From NCBI GenBank assembly GCA_030180075.1, contig JASNJN010000223.1, forward strand, positions 1 to 30,078: a DNA stretch of 30,078 bases, in the 5' to 3' direction. Under the pieces are notes generated by a model. It had not been told where the DNA came from. It saw nothing but the letters and a program-made list of their open reading frames with translations, and did no database searches. The position numbers and the translations under genes are program-made. Source of the DNA: Mikrocytos mackini (taxonomy: Eukaryota; Endomyxa; Ascetosporea; Mikrocytida; Mikrocytiidae). Positions 8,010 through 17,663 of this stretch are shown here, piece by piece. Every line of letters starts with the position of its first letter. Position 1 is the first letter of the stretch.

Positions 8010-10922
8010 CTAATTAATTAGCATATCTTTGAGTTCGCTCGTCTTGAAGATCTTCGAGTCGCTTTGCTTCTTGAATCCAAATTTGCCACAATAAACCGTG
8101 TTTTGGATTTTGAACTTCTCTTCTGCTTTCTTCAGTATCCTTTCTTCTATTGTGTTTTTACAAACCAAGCGGTAAACTAACACGGTTTTCGTCTGCCCTA
8201 TCCTGTGCACTCTGTCCATTGCTTGTGCGTCCATAGTCGGGTTCCAGTCGTTGTCGTAAAATATAACCACGTTGGCAGAGGTTAGGTTTATCCCTAAGCC
8301 GCCCGCCCTCGTAGACAACAAAAACACGAAGTACCTTTCGTCGTTCTTGAACCTGTCCACCAAATCCAACCTACTCTTGACTTCCGTTGTCCCGTCGAAC
8401 CTCAGAAAGTGGTACTTACGGTACTTTAGCAAAGTCTCAATTATGTCTATCATCTTGGTCATCTGTGAGAATATCAAGACCCGGTGTTTCTTTTGGTAAA
8501 GTTCAAACAATAATTCATCTAGCCTCTTCAACTTACCGCTCTTCTCCAACAGTAGCAAAGAATTCAGCGACTCCCCATATTGTCGGATTTGGAATTTTGG
8601 GATCTTGGTATTCAAAGTTATCATTTTATCCGAACAAAACACATTTCTTTTGGTTCTTTCTCTGCTCATGATTTTCAAACGTTGTTCACTTTCCATATTT
8701 AGGCCTATGGCAGCCTTGTTTTGTTTAATGATTTTGAACACTCTCCTTTCTACGTTCATATTCCTTATAACACTAGAATGTTTGAATGTCTGCAACTTGA
8801 ACCTGTTATTCTCCACTTTGTAATCGGTAGGACCTGTTGTACTTAGGTATAGATGATGCGCGTAGTTTTTGAGTTTGTTATGTGTTGGGACGTGTTTGTT
8901 AAAACAAATTGGCGCTGTGTTCTGGGTTACCAGGTCAACACACAAATCGGGATGGTTGCAGATCTTCCTGAGCTGCATTACAAAATTAAGTATGTTGTCC
9001 TTGTTAAGTGTGTTGATATCGGAGATTCCCGATAACGAGTTAGTCAATTGCTTGTAAAATCTCGTCTGGGTTTCGGACAGGTCGCACTCGATCAGTATCT
9101 CCTTCTTTTTAGGGAGTTCATTCTCGACATCTTTCTTCAGCCTCCTGAGCATGAATGGCTTAAGTACCGAGTGTAACCTCGACAACTGTATCTCGTCTAA
9201 GACATCTGCCAAGCCAGCTGCGTGTTCTTCCACGTCCTTGCTGAACCATTTCCCAAACTCAGAGTTTGAGTCAAACATCTGTGGCATTATTATATGCAAT
9301 AAAGCCCACAACTCGTTCATATTGTTTTGTATTGGCGTCCCAGTGAGCAGGAGTTTGTTTTTGCAGTTCAGGTTTACTACAAGCTGCCATCTCAAACTTC
9401 CACTGCTCTTCACAGCTTGTGCCTCATCTAAGACTATGAATTGCCATGCAAATTTTTTCAAGTACCTGTAGTCTTGTATAAACATCGAGTAGGAAGATAT
9501 CATCACATGAAACTTGGAGTCCTCCGTTCCAATTTCACTCGGGATGAGTTTCCGGATTTGTGTCCGCTCGGACGAAGTCCCCCAGTAAACATGGCTTTTT
9601 AAAACGGGACAAAATTTTTCTATTTCAATATTCCATTGTTGAATGACTGAAGATGGGGCGAGCACTAGAAACGGTCCCCATACATCCCTCTTCTCACATA
9701 AGTGACACAAGAACGATAAAGCCTGTATAGTTTTTCCAAGCCCCATTTCGTCGGCAAGTATCCCGTTGATTCCCTGTTCGTACAAAGACACTATCCAGCC
9801 TAGTCCGTGCGTCTGGTAGTGTTTAAGCGTGGCTTTAAATATTGTTGGGGTTTCAATAGTTTCTGTTTCTGGTTGGGTTTCTTCCTTGACTTCGTCTTTT
9901 ATTTCTTCTTGAGGTTCAGATTGTAATTCTGGATCCGTGACCCCCAGCTTGCTGGCTACAAAGTGAGAAAACAATTCCGTCTGGCGTATCAAGAACTCCA
10001 GCTTCTTTTTCTGTCTCTCTATCTCATGCGCCTCGATGTTCTTCTTACGTGCTACGTCTTCCTTGACGATGGCTTTCGTCCTTTTTGACACAATGTAGAA
10101 TCTCTTTTCTGAATGTTTCAGCGATTGAATCTCTCGGAATACTTTTTTGGCTCTGAATAGCGCAGCTCTGAATTCTTTGCTAATGGTGTCCATATGTTTG
10201 GAAGCGGACCGTTTTATGTCGGTAGAAGAAGTTTGTGTCTTGAACGAGTTGAATTTTAAGCTTATTTTCTCTTTCAGCTCTTCGCTGAATTTACAGAACC
10301 ATCTGCTCGCTACCAATATAATATCCGCATGGCTCATTGTTTTTATGGTGAAAGGAGACCCCCAAATATAAAGTGGCCGTATCTTCTCGCTCCTCGTCCT
10401 TGTCATCCCTGAAATGACACCTATTCTCATCTGTTCTTGCAATGAAACCCTTTTAAGTTGGCTTAATGAACTATCCTCGCTCGTTTCAGGCTGAATCTGT
10501 ATTTTATGTTGCTGGAATGGTGTTTGGAATGATATCTTCTGTCCTCCGATTCTATCCCTTGAACGTGCTTTGTTTTTCATTCTCATTGCTTCTGCGAGGG
10601 TATTTATTTTTGAATCAGCGTCCAATTGCCCGTCTATGGTCAGAATTACGTCGGATAGCTTTTTGAATAGCCCTGAGCCGTTGAAAAAATTAAACACTGG
10701 CTTGTCTAAGCCAGTAGTAATAAAAGCAGGTAGTTTTTTGATTGCCCTGTTATTCCTCCTCTTTGGTCTTGTATTATCAAGCTTTTGCTGTTCTGAGCTT
10801 TTTTCCAAGCTTTCTGCATTTCCATATGCGCTAAATTTCTTGTCTAAATCTTTGTTAGTATTAGAGGCAGGCGGACCGGCTAATAGATTGCGAATGGTGA
10901 AAGAATTTTGTTCGTTGTTCAT
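8010..10922 (-). CDS. INO80: INO80-type chromatin remodelling ATPase
   Basis: This is the nuclear SNF2-family motor of the INO80 complex, which slides nucleosomes and edits H2A.Z in transcription and repair. Domains in order: a 190-residue N-terminal tail; the DBINO/HSA-type region (about 197-321, ending in the characteristic L-I-R-Q-T-E-L-F-S-H-F); the first RecA lobe with YEQGINGILADEMGLGKT (Walker A about 393-397), WGPFLVLAPSS, DEAQ (about 498-501) and LLLTGTPIQNNMNELWALLH; an inter-lobe insertion (about 630-800); and the second lobe with STRAGGLGINLTS (about 874) and HRIGQT (about 907). The order and the GINGILADEMGLGKT block identify INO80 rather than SWR1 or ISWI. At 970 residues it is far shorter than yeast or human INO80 (about 1,490-1,560), with trimmed termini and insertion. 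The frame is intact and intronless, starting at ATG 10922. Confidence 0.96.
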   Translation of the reverse strand: MNNEQNSFTIRNLLAGPPASNTNKDLDKKFSAYGNAESLEKSSEQQKLDNTRPKRRNNRAIKKLPAFITTGLDKPVFNFFNGSGLFKKLSDVILTIDGQLDADSKINTLAEAMRMKNKARSRDRIGGQKISFQTPFQQHKIQIQPETSEDSSLSQLKRVSLQEQMRIGVISGMTRTRSEKIRPLYIWGSPFTIKTMSHADIILVASRWFCKFSEELKEKISLKFNSFKTQTSSTDIKRSASKHMDTISKEFRAALFRAKKVFREIQSLKHSEKRFYIVSKRTKAIVKEDVARKKNIEAHEIERQKKKLEFLIRQTELFSHFVASKLGVTDPELQSEPQEEIKDEVKEETQPETETIETPTIFKATLKHYQTHGLGWIVSLYEQGINGILADEMGLGKTIQALSFLCHLCEKRDVWGPFLVLAPSSVIQQWNIEIEKFCPVLKSHVYWGTSSERTQIRKLIPSEIGTEDSKFHVMISSYSMFIQDYRYLKKFAWQFIVLDEAQAVKSSGSLRWQLVVNLNCKNKLLLTGTPIQNNMNELWALLHIIMPQMFDSNSEFGKWFSKDVEEHAAGLADVLDEIQLSRLHSVLKPFMLRRLKKDVENELPKKKEILIECDLSETQTRFYKQLTNSLSGISDINTLNKDNILNFVMQLRKICNHPDLCVDLVTQNTAPICFNKHVPTHNKLKNYAHHLYLSTTGPTDYKVENNRFKLQTFKHSSVIRNMNVERRVFKIIKQNKAAIGLNMESEQRLKIMSRERTKRNVFCSDKMITLNTKIPKFQIRQYGESLNSLLLLEKSGKLKRLDELLFELYQKKHRVLIFSQMTKMIDIIETLLKYRKYHFLRFDGTTEVKSRLDLVDRFKNDERYFVFLLSTRAGGLGINLTSANVVIFYDNDWNPTMDAQAMDRVHRIGQTKTVLVYRLVCKNTIEERILKKAEEKFKIQNTVYCGKFGFKKQSDSKIFKTSELKDMLIN

Positions 10923-11599
10923 GGGCGTAACTTTAAAATCTTAAAAACTCATTTTGGAAACAAAGCATATTTTAAAGAATGTATGTTGATTTTCAAAGTG
11001 AATATTGACCTCCAAATATTATTTATGTTGTATAAAATAAGGTAAAACAGATGCAAAAGTTGTTATTTGTCATTATGGGGCTAGATAACAAGTTTGTTTT
11101 ATATTTCCAACTTTTAAATTTTACAAATTTATCTTATTATAAAAACATGTATGGAAGGACTTGATCAACATGAAAAAACCAACACAACTCAACATGGGGA
11201 TAACAGATCATCCACAATCGTCTTTAATTGGGTTGATTCGATACATTTCGTGGACGCATAAATACAGACCTTGAACGCCCGTAAAACACATGAGACTTAC
11301 AGCACAGAATTACGAGTAAACTGAAGTTTGTATTTTCTTGAACACAATATAAGAAGTGGCGCCTTTCGAAATACATGCTTATTATATTCAATTCGCATAC
11401 GAGCGTTTATAACCAATCAACAAGTTTCCGGACACATAATATAGTAACAAACAACTAGGAAATGAACAAAGGAGCTAAATTCAATTGATATGCGCATATA
11501 TCAATAAAATTTAAACTTAATACATGAAAAATATGATATTTTAGACAAATTAGATAAAGGTAATTGTTTATTCGGAAGTCTAATTAAGAAATTAAATAA
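10923..11599. other. Intergenic region upstream of INO80
   Basis: About 680 bp of AT-rich DNA with no supported ORF, RNA gene or inverted repeat. It should contain the INO80 promoter (right of 10922) and the right flank of the MULE element. Confidence 0.4.
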
Positions 11600-11848
11600 T
11601 TAACAACAATTGAATATCGTTTCCCCTACTTCGTTAATCAGAAAATCATCTGATACACAATATTTATGGTACCACTTGGAACATGACTCACATCCGACCC
11701 ATTCAATTGGTAAGGTCTTGTCTAATATTGGATCGTCCTTCATAAAACACTTATTACAGACAATATCAGAATCTTTAAGCTCTTGTACGTTCTTTCTTGG
11801 TTTTCTTTTTAAGATTGTTTTTATGAAATTCCTTTGTGTTCGTTTTTA
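11600..11848 (-). pseudogene. PHD-like finger tail of the MULE transposase, after an in-frame TAA
   Basis: Translation continues in the same frame past the TAA at 11846-11848 for another 81 codons and stops at 11600-11602. After a basic stretch (KRTQRNF, then L-K-R-K-P-R-K) comes a zinc pattern: C-x2-C, 18 residues, W-V-G-C-E-S-C, four residues, H-x2-C (K-W-Y-H-K-Y-C), then 18 residues to a final C-C. This is the C4HC3 arrangement of a PHD finger, including the Trp before the second Cys pair, although the last Cys-x2-Cys is incomplete. PHD fingers usually read histone H3 tails. Being in frame with the transposase, it was probably its C-terminus before the stop arose. Confidence 0.7.
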
Positions 11849-13222
11849 AAAACATTTATCAGATTGTTCATTCAATATCTTAAAGTCGTTCATATCGTCC
11901 AATTCTTTATACTTTACTTGTAATAACTCTAAGTCCTCTAAAAAGTTAGTGAGCTGATTATCTCTCTGACCTTTTAAACGTTCTATTATGTCATTGGAAA
12001 TTTGTCTACATCTCGTTGCCACATGTATCTGTTTAATTTCGCCTTTATTGTTTTCTATTATTCTAGGATTATTATAAACTTTTGTGCTTGATACTTTTGG
12101 TTTCTCTTCTTTTTCTTTATCAGTTAAACGTGTTGTGTGGAGTACGTTCTTTTCGGGCTCGCTTGTGAACTGAACACAGAAGTGTATGTGCTTACAAAAG
12201 TTTTTACTTTGTCGAAAACTCAGGCAATCACATTTGTATTGGTGGAAACAAACTTTACACTTATGACATATTAGCTTGCAACTTGTATCACACTTGTTTT
12301 CTTTAATGCGTGTGATTTTATGTGAACGAAAAACAAACCCATCATTTGTAATACAGACGGAATTCTTAAAATCTAACATGGTGCTTATCTTCTTGTGATG
12401 GGTTATTATATTACGCTGTGTATGAGACATAAAGACAACCTTATTGCTGTTGGCTTCTTTGTTAACTTTTAGCGTTATATCATCAACCCATTCAACAATT
12501 TTGTCTATTAAATAATCAACACGATTATTGACATTCCGTGACAATGTATCGTTTTTCAAAGTATCGAATCCGGATTCAGCCTTCATATTGGTGTTTAACG
12601 GGCATTCTTCCCTGAAAAACAAACTCCAGTTTTTGTATTTGGATTTGTAATACGACGAAAAATACTTTTGGAAATTCTTACAGTTTTTTGTACAGTATTG
12701 ATCGAAACATTCAATTTTTTCTTTTAATTCTTCCTCGGACTTACAAAAATTGAACTCAAATATTTTTGATTTAACAATCGTTCTCATGTCTTCGCTTCTA
12801 ATGTACTTCATCAACTTAGAATTTGTCGCCTTTTGGAAGTGGTATCCGCACCAAATCCACGAAAACTCTGAACGACAGACCGATTCAAAGCCATTTTTAA
12901 AACATCCCGCCAAATCGGACATCAGCCATTTAGGCCGAAGTATGGTATCAGTTGTAATTTTCAATTTACGTAAGCATGTTGCAATAACCGTGGAATTTTC
13001 CTTTGTTGTTATTATTTCAAAGATTGGAATTGAAAAATGAGCTTCATCTAGTATATACGCAATTATCAACAGGAAATTGTACTTATTAGTCCCAAACGTA
13101 CTGTCGATAAAGATTATGTTATCCCCGTATTGTTTTAACTTTTTAATCTGAAAAGGGCTGGAAAAACAGTAAACAAAGTCTTCTTTGGGAATACCTTTAA
13201 CAACGGCTGTCTCTTCAGGCAT
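11846..13222 (-). pseudogene. MULE-type transposase, DDE core and SWIM finger
   Basis: This carries the catalytic core of a Mutator-like element transposase. D40 lies in IIFIDSTFGTNKY, D103 in WLMSDLAGCF, followed by the C-x2-H motif CGYH (125-128) and E216 in NTNMKAES; together these give the D-D-E triad with the MULE C/H signature between. A SWIM zinc finger follows (CDC...FCKH, about 331-347), as in many MULE and FAR1-type proteins. The ATG at 13222 is probably internal: a sister frame just upstream reads ITEIYKK, and a six-A run at 13222-13227 lacks one base. A TAA ends it at 11846, after which a PHD-like segment continues in frame. With these breaks it is probably not functional as sequenced. 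Confidence 0.85.
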
Positions 13223-13227
13223 TTTTT

Positions 13228-13356
13228 GTAAATTTCAGTAATCTTCCCCTTTTCCTCCAAATACTTTGTTAGTTTTAAAAATCCAGCCAAATCACTCTTC
13301 CCATAGCTAATACTACAATATCGATACTTTAAATAGCGAACATAATTTTTTGATAT
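13228..13356 (-). pseudogene. Linker of the MULE transposase between stop and frameshift
   Basis: Between the TAA at 13357-13359 and the six-T run at 13222-13227 (A run on the coding strand) the N-terminal frame stays open for 43 codons. It reads as normal protein, including GKSDLAGFLKLTKYLEEKGK and ITEIYKK. It is therefore the missing connector between the N-terminal and DDE parts, showing that the two flanking ORFs derive from one gene. Confidence 0.68.
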
Positions 13357-14466
13357 TTAGAATTCTCTTGTTGTCTTTGATTTAAATTTTTTGTTTACGT
13401 CTCTATATATATCAGTAACTGAGACATTATCCCTCAGTTTTGAAATTATATATCCTTTAGTATCTTTTCTAAGTTTTAATTGCTCGTGGTCAATTGGATG
13501 ATTGTGAAAGAAATTATAGGTCACATAAATAACTCGTTCATATCTTTTAACTTTGATAAATGAAGTACATTTAAACAACTTCCCATCCTCCTTATAATTG
13601 CAATAAAAATCATTTTTATAACAAACTCCATTATGTGTAGTACCGTTTAAATTAGTCATATTGTAGTCTTCATTTGTCTTTATTTCTTCTATCCAAGATT
13701 CGAAAAACTCAAAATTGTAAAAGTAAGTGTTTTTGATTTTACAATTTAAATTATGTTCACAAATAAGGTGAGAAATCATGATCTTTCGATTTGAATTCTT
13801 AAATATACAATGATCACAGGAATATCGCTCTGATTGGCGCTTTTCTTTAGATGATAGGTGCATCTTCATGGGATCCGTATCGTTTATGCAAGAGTTTGAA
13901 TTAATAGGAAGATTTTCAAGCTTTGGAAGTTTATCTGGCATCTGTATCGCGCTCAAGTCAATAACATTATGTGTTTTCTTCTCCTTTTTGGAAATAACAA
14001 TAAAAGAATCTTTACCACTTTTAAAATCGCTTTGTTCATCATCTTTCTGGAGAGTATTATGAGTCATGATACCTCCTACGGGCTCAGAGTCATTAATTGG
14101 GAAATTCGTTTCAAAAGTATATGAAGGATTTATTTTGATGAGAGTTGAAGGATATGTAACAGAGTGTATTATTTCTTTGTCTATGGAATTGTTCAGACAT
14201 TTGATTGAAGAGGTCGTTTTAAAATGATCTTTATATTCATGATAATTTTCTATATTATCCAGTTTTAGAGTAGAGTAGGTATCGGAGTTTTGCCCTTTGT
14301 AACAAGCGACATCGTCCTTGTTAATGGTGTTGGTTGATAAATCACCACTCAATGGAGAATCAGAGGGAGTCAGTTGAAATTCATCACTACCATGTCTTAT
14401 AATTCCTCTATGAATAAGCATACCACGCTTGGTTTTGAAGTAATCACCACATGTGCATGTTGGCAT
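13357..14466 (-). pseudogene. MULE transposase N-terminal zinc-binding region
   Basis: The 369-residue ORF starts at ATG 14466. It has a degenerate C2H2-like finger at residues 4-25 (CTC...H...H), a Ser/Asp-rich linker, a C2H2 finger (YSCDHCIFKNSNRKIMISHL, then H; about 214-240), and a C...H-x-H module (FKCTSFIKV to FFHNHPIDH, about 300-325). That module resembles the FLYWCH/WRKY-GCM1-type zinc cluster that precedes MULE catalytic domains and recognises element ends. The C-terminal helix (KGYIISKLRDNVSVTDIYRD) is also typical just before the DDE core. It ends at TAA 13357, but the same frame continues into the linker. Confidence 0.75.
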
Positions 14467-14965
14467 AGATACAATTTATAGATTGTAAACTTAAAATTTA
14501 AAATACGAAATATACAACTCCAATACGCATAAAGAAGCCAACGAATAAACAAAACATCTTGCATCAACAACAAATAATAAACAACATCATAACTAATCTT
14601 TTTAAAATATTATTGCTTACAAATTTTAACATAAGATCTCTAAAATATTTTTTCTATTTTGGAATCATTCGATTACATTTTAAAATTAGAAAAACGGTAT
14701 TGTATGACCATCACCAATCAAATCGATGGGCTGTATATAATTCTTCGCCATCGGCTTGTTGGTTTTTATAAAAATAAAACTTAAATTTCTAAAGAATAGT
14801 TAACTAGGACACCTAGTTCAAGCCAGTCAATTCAGAAACAAGTGTAAACTTCAAGGATATATAATGCTACGGATAATATATTCGCAAATGTTCTGATATA
14901 AACTTAGAAAAAAATCGTTTTAAATTTCCTCAGATCATAATAGGTTAATAATATCACTAACTTAA
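14467..14965. other. Intergenic region between the MULE and eS19
   Basis: About 500 bp of AT-rich DNA. No gene or clear terminal inverted repeat of the MULE is visible; a short palindromic CTAGGACACCTAG lies near 14805. The left part should include the 5' flank of the MULE, the right part the 3' end of eS19. Confidence 0.35.
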
Positions 14966-15433
14966 TTACTCCTGGTCAAATATTGGGAGTGTCCTGTCAT
15001 TGGGGCAGTTCAGGGCTATTTTGGTGAACAATTCTCTGCATTTAGGAGTAATCCTTCTTTTGGCTCCTTCTGCTCCTTTCACCAGTAGGCCTGCTGTCTC
15101 GAATTCTTGGAGAACTCTTCTGATGTGTGCCTTTGAAGCGTTTTCCTTGTGGCCACGTGATATCTTCTTTTTGTTCTTTCCACCAAACATGCGTGACAAT
15201 TTTCCGACGCCCAGATCCCCTGTGGTAGCTATTCTTCTCAGAATGGCAGCGGCTCTGTCGAATATCCAGTCTTGTTTATTTGGAGTGTTCTCTTTGAACG
15301 GGGCTGTTTTCTCAAGGCCGATATTCTTTGTTTGTTTGATAAGCTTGTTTTTTTGGAGGTACGATGACAACTCCTCCACGAACTTCTGCTGAGAAATGTC
15401 TCTGAATGTGCTAACCTTGGTATCGAGAGTCAT
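14966..15433 (-). CDS. RPS19: 40S ribosomal protein eS19 (RPS19)
   Basis: A structural protein of the small ribosomal subunit head, needed for 18S rRNA maturation in eukaryotes. At 155 residues it is close to human (145) and yeast (144) eS19. Conserved blocks appear in order: FVEELSSYLQKNKLIK near the N-terminus, DWIFDRAAAILRRIA (about 55-70), the GVGKLSRMFGGKNKKK loop, SRGHKENASKAHIRRVLQEF, and GLLVKGAEGAKRRITPKCR with the terminal helix. The frame is intact with TAA stop. The ATG at 15433 is the natural start since the FRDISQQKFVEEL region follows directly. The next gene starts 27 bases away on the other strand, so the two must share a very small promoter. Confidence 0.95.
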   Translation of the reverse strand: MTLDTKVSTFRDISQQKFVEELSSYLQKNKLIKQTKNIGLEKTAPFKENTPNKQDWIFDRAAAILRRIATTGDLGVGKLSRMFGGKNKKKISRGHKENASKAHIRRVLQEFETAGLLVKGAEGAKRRITPKCRELFTKIALNCPNDRTLPIFDQE

Positions 15434-15459
15434 GCAAGTTTTTAACTTTTGGAAATAAA
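15434..15459. promoter_or_regulatory. 26-bp divergent promoter/5'UTR region between eS19 and membrane protein
   Basis: Only 26 bases separate the two start codons. On the plus side the ATG context is GGAAATAAAATGG, A-rich before the start with G at +4. Both transcripts must either have nearly no leader or start inside the opposite gene. Such compaction is typical of microsporidian genomes. I see no canonical TATA element. Confidence 0.55.
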
Positions 15460-15738
15460 ATGGCGCTAACAGCAGGACTTGTGTTCTACCTTTTTTCCTC
15501 GCTGTTTACCATGTATATGTTGGTCTCTATGCTGGTACTGAATAAACTGGGGTGGCTAGTTCCCTGGACAAGTGTACAAGCAGATGAAATTGGAAAACAA
15601 AAAAGGACGATAATCATAGCCATAATAGTTCAGATACTCATATATGCAATTGTAATTGTAAAAGAATTTATGGCTCCGAAGATGGTCAGCAAATCAATAA
15701 AATACAAGAACCTTGACAGGGAAATCAGCAATAAATAA
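15460..15738 (+). CDS. Small two-helix membrane protein, possibly Yos1/IER3IP1-like
   Basis: The 92-residue ORF starts at ATG 15460 and ends with TAA (directly followed by TGA). It has two clear hydrophobic helices: residues about 3-28 (GLVFYLFSSLFTMYMLVSML) and about 50-66 (TIIIAIIVQILIYAIVIV), joined by LNKLGWLVPWTSVQADEIGK and followed by a basic tail (KMVSKSIKYKNL). The hairpin layout, size and the L-x-K-x-G-W motif after the first helix recall Yos1/IER3IP1, a subunit of ER-to-Golgi transport, but the similarity is weak and the lost R-F-L segment argues for caution. Divergent pairing with eS19 and an intact frame indicate a real gene. Confidence 0.65.
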   Translation: MALTAGLVFYLFSSLFTMYMLVSMLVLNKLGWLVPWTSVQADEIGKQKRTIIIAIIVQILIYAIVIVKEFMAPKMVSKSIKYKNLDREISNK

Positions 15739-16109
15739 TGAAAATTGAAAAGAAATTCATGAATTCAACGCTACATCAACTAAGTTAAAGATATCATTGT
15801 TCAATTTAGGAATGAAAGTTTGTTTGAAATACAGGGCGGTTAACCTTAAACATGTTCTATTTTAGATTTCATGCAAAATGCGATTTCTAAAAATAAGCTA
15901 TGGCATTTAATCGACTTTATTAAATTTATAAACAATTTGTTGATCAATAAAAAAGTTTAACTTTGTAAAACAGATAACGTATTCATTTCGAAATTTATAT
16001 GGACTCTTGGAATAAAATTCATTTGGGTCAATGTTTGTAGCATAGCCCGAGTAATCCAAAGATTTGATTTTATATTATAACACGTGATATCTATGTATTA
16101 TCTTCGTTA
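15739..16109. other. Spacer between the membrane protein and the nuclease ORF
   Basis: About 370 bp between convergent genes. AT-rich; no ORF, RNA gene or repeat recognised. Confidence 0.35.
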
Positions 16110-17663
16110 TTAAGAAACTGTGCGCCTATTATTTCCTTTCATGGGATTTCTATTGCGTATGTTATCCGTAACAACAAAAGCCATGTTTCTTTCGTTAACC
16201 TTTGTTCTATGTCTAGGTATTCCCCTCTCATTTAAAGACGCAACAATATAAACTTTCTTCTCCCCCTCCAACCCACGAATTTCTTCATATTGCTTGTCTG
16301 ATCCCAGCATAAGGCTCATTGAAGTTAAATTTCCCGCATTCTTTTTCAACTCTATTATTGCATGAAAGCGTTCTCCGGCATTATAATCTATAATAATTTT
16401 AGCTTCGACATCAAGCATTGCAAATGAACGATTCACAGTCGCCGTCGGGTTTTTTCTTTTTTTAACTTGCCCTTTAACTTGGATCATAAGATCCAGCTGT
16501 TTTTGAGTCAACTTTTCACAATCTAATAAAACATGTACTTCTAATCGAGTTTTTAACATTCTTACGAACACGCGTTCAAAGTCTTTTTCACTGAACGTAT
16601 TTTCTTCGGCTGAAAACGGGTAGTTAGTAATGGGATCAGCTATATCCATAAGTATTCCTTTCCATGATTTAACTGTGAATAATGTTTTCAATTTTTGTTT
16701 CTCTATTTTGGATAAGTTTAGAATATTTGAGTAATTCTCTTTGAAATTTTCATATTCAATTGGTATTCGGGTTTCATGAAATGAGTTCGCATAACAAAGA
16801 CTGTATACGTACGTTCCATCATCTCTTTTTTTTAGTTCAGGCAAAACATATCCCAGTCTGAACATGTAATGAATGGTCTCGTTTATGTGATCACTCGACA
16901 CTTCATCAATACGCACAAATAAATGGGATAATTCGCCGTCAGTTAATTCGTAAGGTAAGTAAGAACCTTCAGAATCATTGACAAAGTTATGGAAACAAGT
17001 CCAGAAGTAATCCATGTCCATTCCTGAAGAGATATGGTGCGAAGTTTTCAATGAAAAGCTGTTCTCGTCGGTTTTTTTCATTAGGAAATTAATAAAGTAG
17101 TCTGTATTCAATTTTACTGTGGTTAGTTTATTACCATCTGTTGCAGTTTCGTTTTTTTCATTTATATTAGTAAAAAAAGTTTTGCTATTCGCACATAGAT
17201 ATATTGGCTGTTTGGAAAACTCTATGAAAAATGCAAAAAGTCTCATTATTATTTCTCCGTCTTCGTGTTCTTCTTTTATATTTCCCCCTGAATACATATT
17301 TTGTTTAAAACAACAGTCCCATGCTTGGTAAATTATATTTTTATGTTCTGTCGATGCATCCTTGTCCAAATATTTAGTAATAGCTCTTCTGTTTGTTTTT
17401 ACTTCTTCTTTTAGATTATAAAGTTTGTTTGTTGTTCCAGTGCTGCCTATGCGGTTCGCAATATCCGTAACTTGTTCATAAGTAAATGTCCCGTACGAAT
17501 GACTTTTGATTGAAAATAGTACGTCTAAGAAATCGTCTACATTGATATAGGGTGCGGGAGTATGAACTTTTTTCGACATTTTCATTACTGAAGAGAATAA
17601 AAACCGCATGCTTGCATTAAATTTTGAATGTATGAGTCTTATAGAATACTCTGCCACTTGCAA
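16110..17663 (-). CDS. PD-(D/E)XK-like nuclease part of ATPase-nuclease gene
   Basis: The 517-residue frame opens at TTG 17663; the first ATG is 17609. The middle region (about 130-350) is helical and unassigned. Residues about 415-440 hold a likely restriction-endonuclease fold core: an Asp in MLDVEAKIIIDY, then a hydrophobic strand with HAIIELKK giving the E-x-K motif, and a following LGSDKQYEEI helix with a Gln, as in PDDEXK_9-like nucleases. It overlaps the end of the upstream ATPase frame by 25 bases, has no good start of its own, and is probably its C-terminal half. ATPase plus PD-(D/E)XK proteins are widespread in intracellular eukaryotes and bacteria and are related to the Crinkler/RHS group; their job is mostly unknown. 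Fold assignment is from motif only. Confidence 0.6.
   Translation of the reverse strand: MQVAEYSIRLIHSKFNASMRFLFSSVMKMSKKVHTPAPYINVDDFLDVLFSIKSHSYGTFTYEQVTDIANRIGSTGTTNKLYNLKEEVKTNRRAITKYLDKDASTEHKNIIYQAWDCCFKQNMYSGGNIKEEHEDGEIIMRLFAFFIEFSKQPIYLCANSKTFFTNINEKNETATDGNKLTTVKLNTDYFINFLMKKTDENSFSLKTSHHISSGMDMDYFWTCFHNFVNDSEGSYLPYELTDGELSHLFVRIDEVSSDHINETIHYMFRLGYVLPELKKRDDGTYVYSLCYANSFHETRIPIEYENFKENYSNILNLSKIEKQKLKTLFTVKSWKGILMDIADPITNYPFSAEENTFSEKDFERVFVRMLKTRLEVHVLLDCEKLTQKQLDLMIQVKGQVKKRKNPTATVNRSFAMLDVEAKIIIDYNAGERFHAIIELKKNAGNLTSMSLMLGSDKQYEEIRGLEGEKKVYIVASLNERGIPRHRTKVNERNMAFVVTDNIRNRNPMKGNNRRTVS

Noticed and set aside
10570-10944. 124-codon plus-strand ORF opposite the INO80 N-terminus, and similar ORFs opposite INO80, eS19, LINE and MULE
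   Set aside because: Antisense shadows of strongly supported genes, with compositions expected from the complementary strand.
11610-11849. 79-codon plus-strand ORF
   Set aside because: It is the antisense of the PHD-like tail, whose cysteine/histidine spacing gives the minus strand clear sense.
13223-13356. Two separate genes at 11846-13222 and 13357-14466
   Set aside because: The gap is open in the upstream frame and encodes plausible connecting sequence up to an A run, so one broken MULE gene is simpler.
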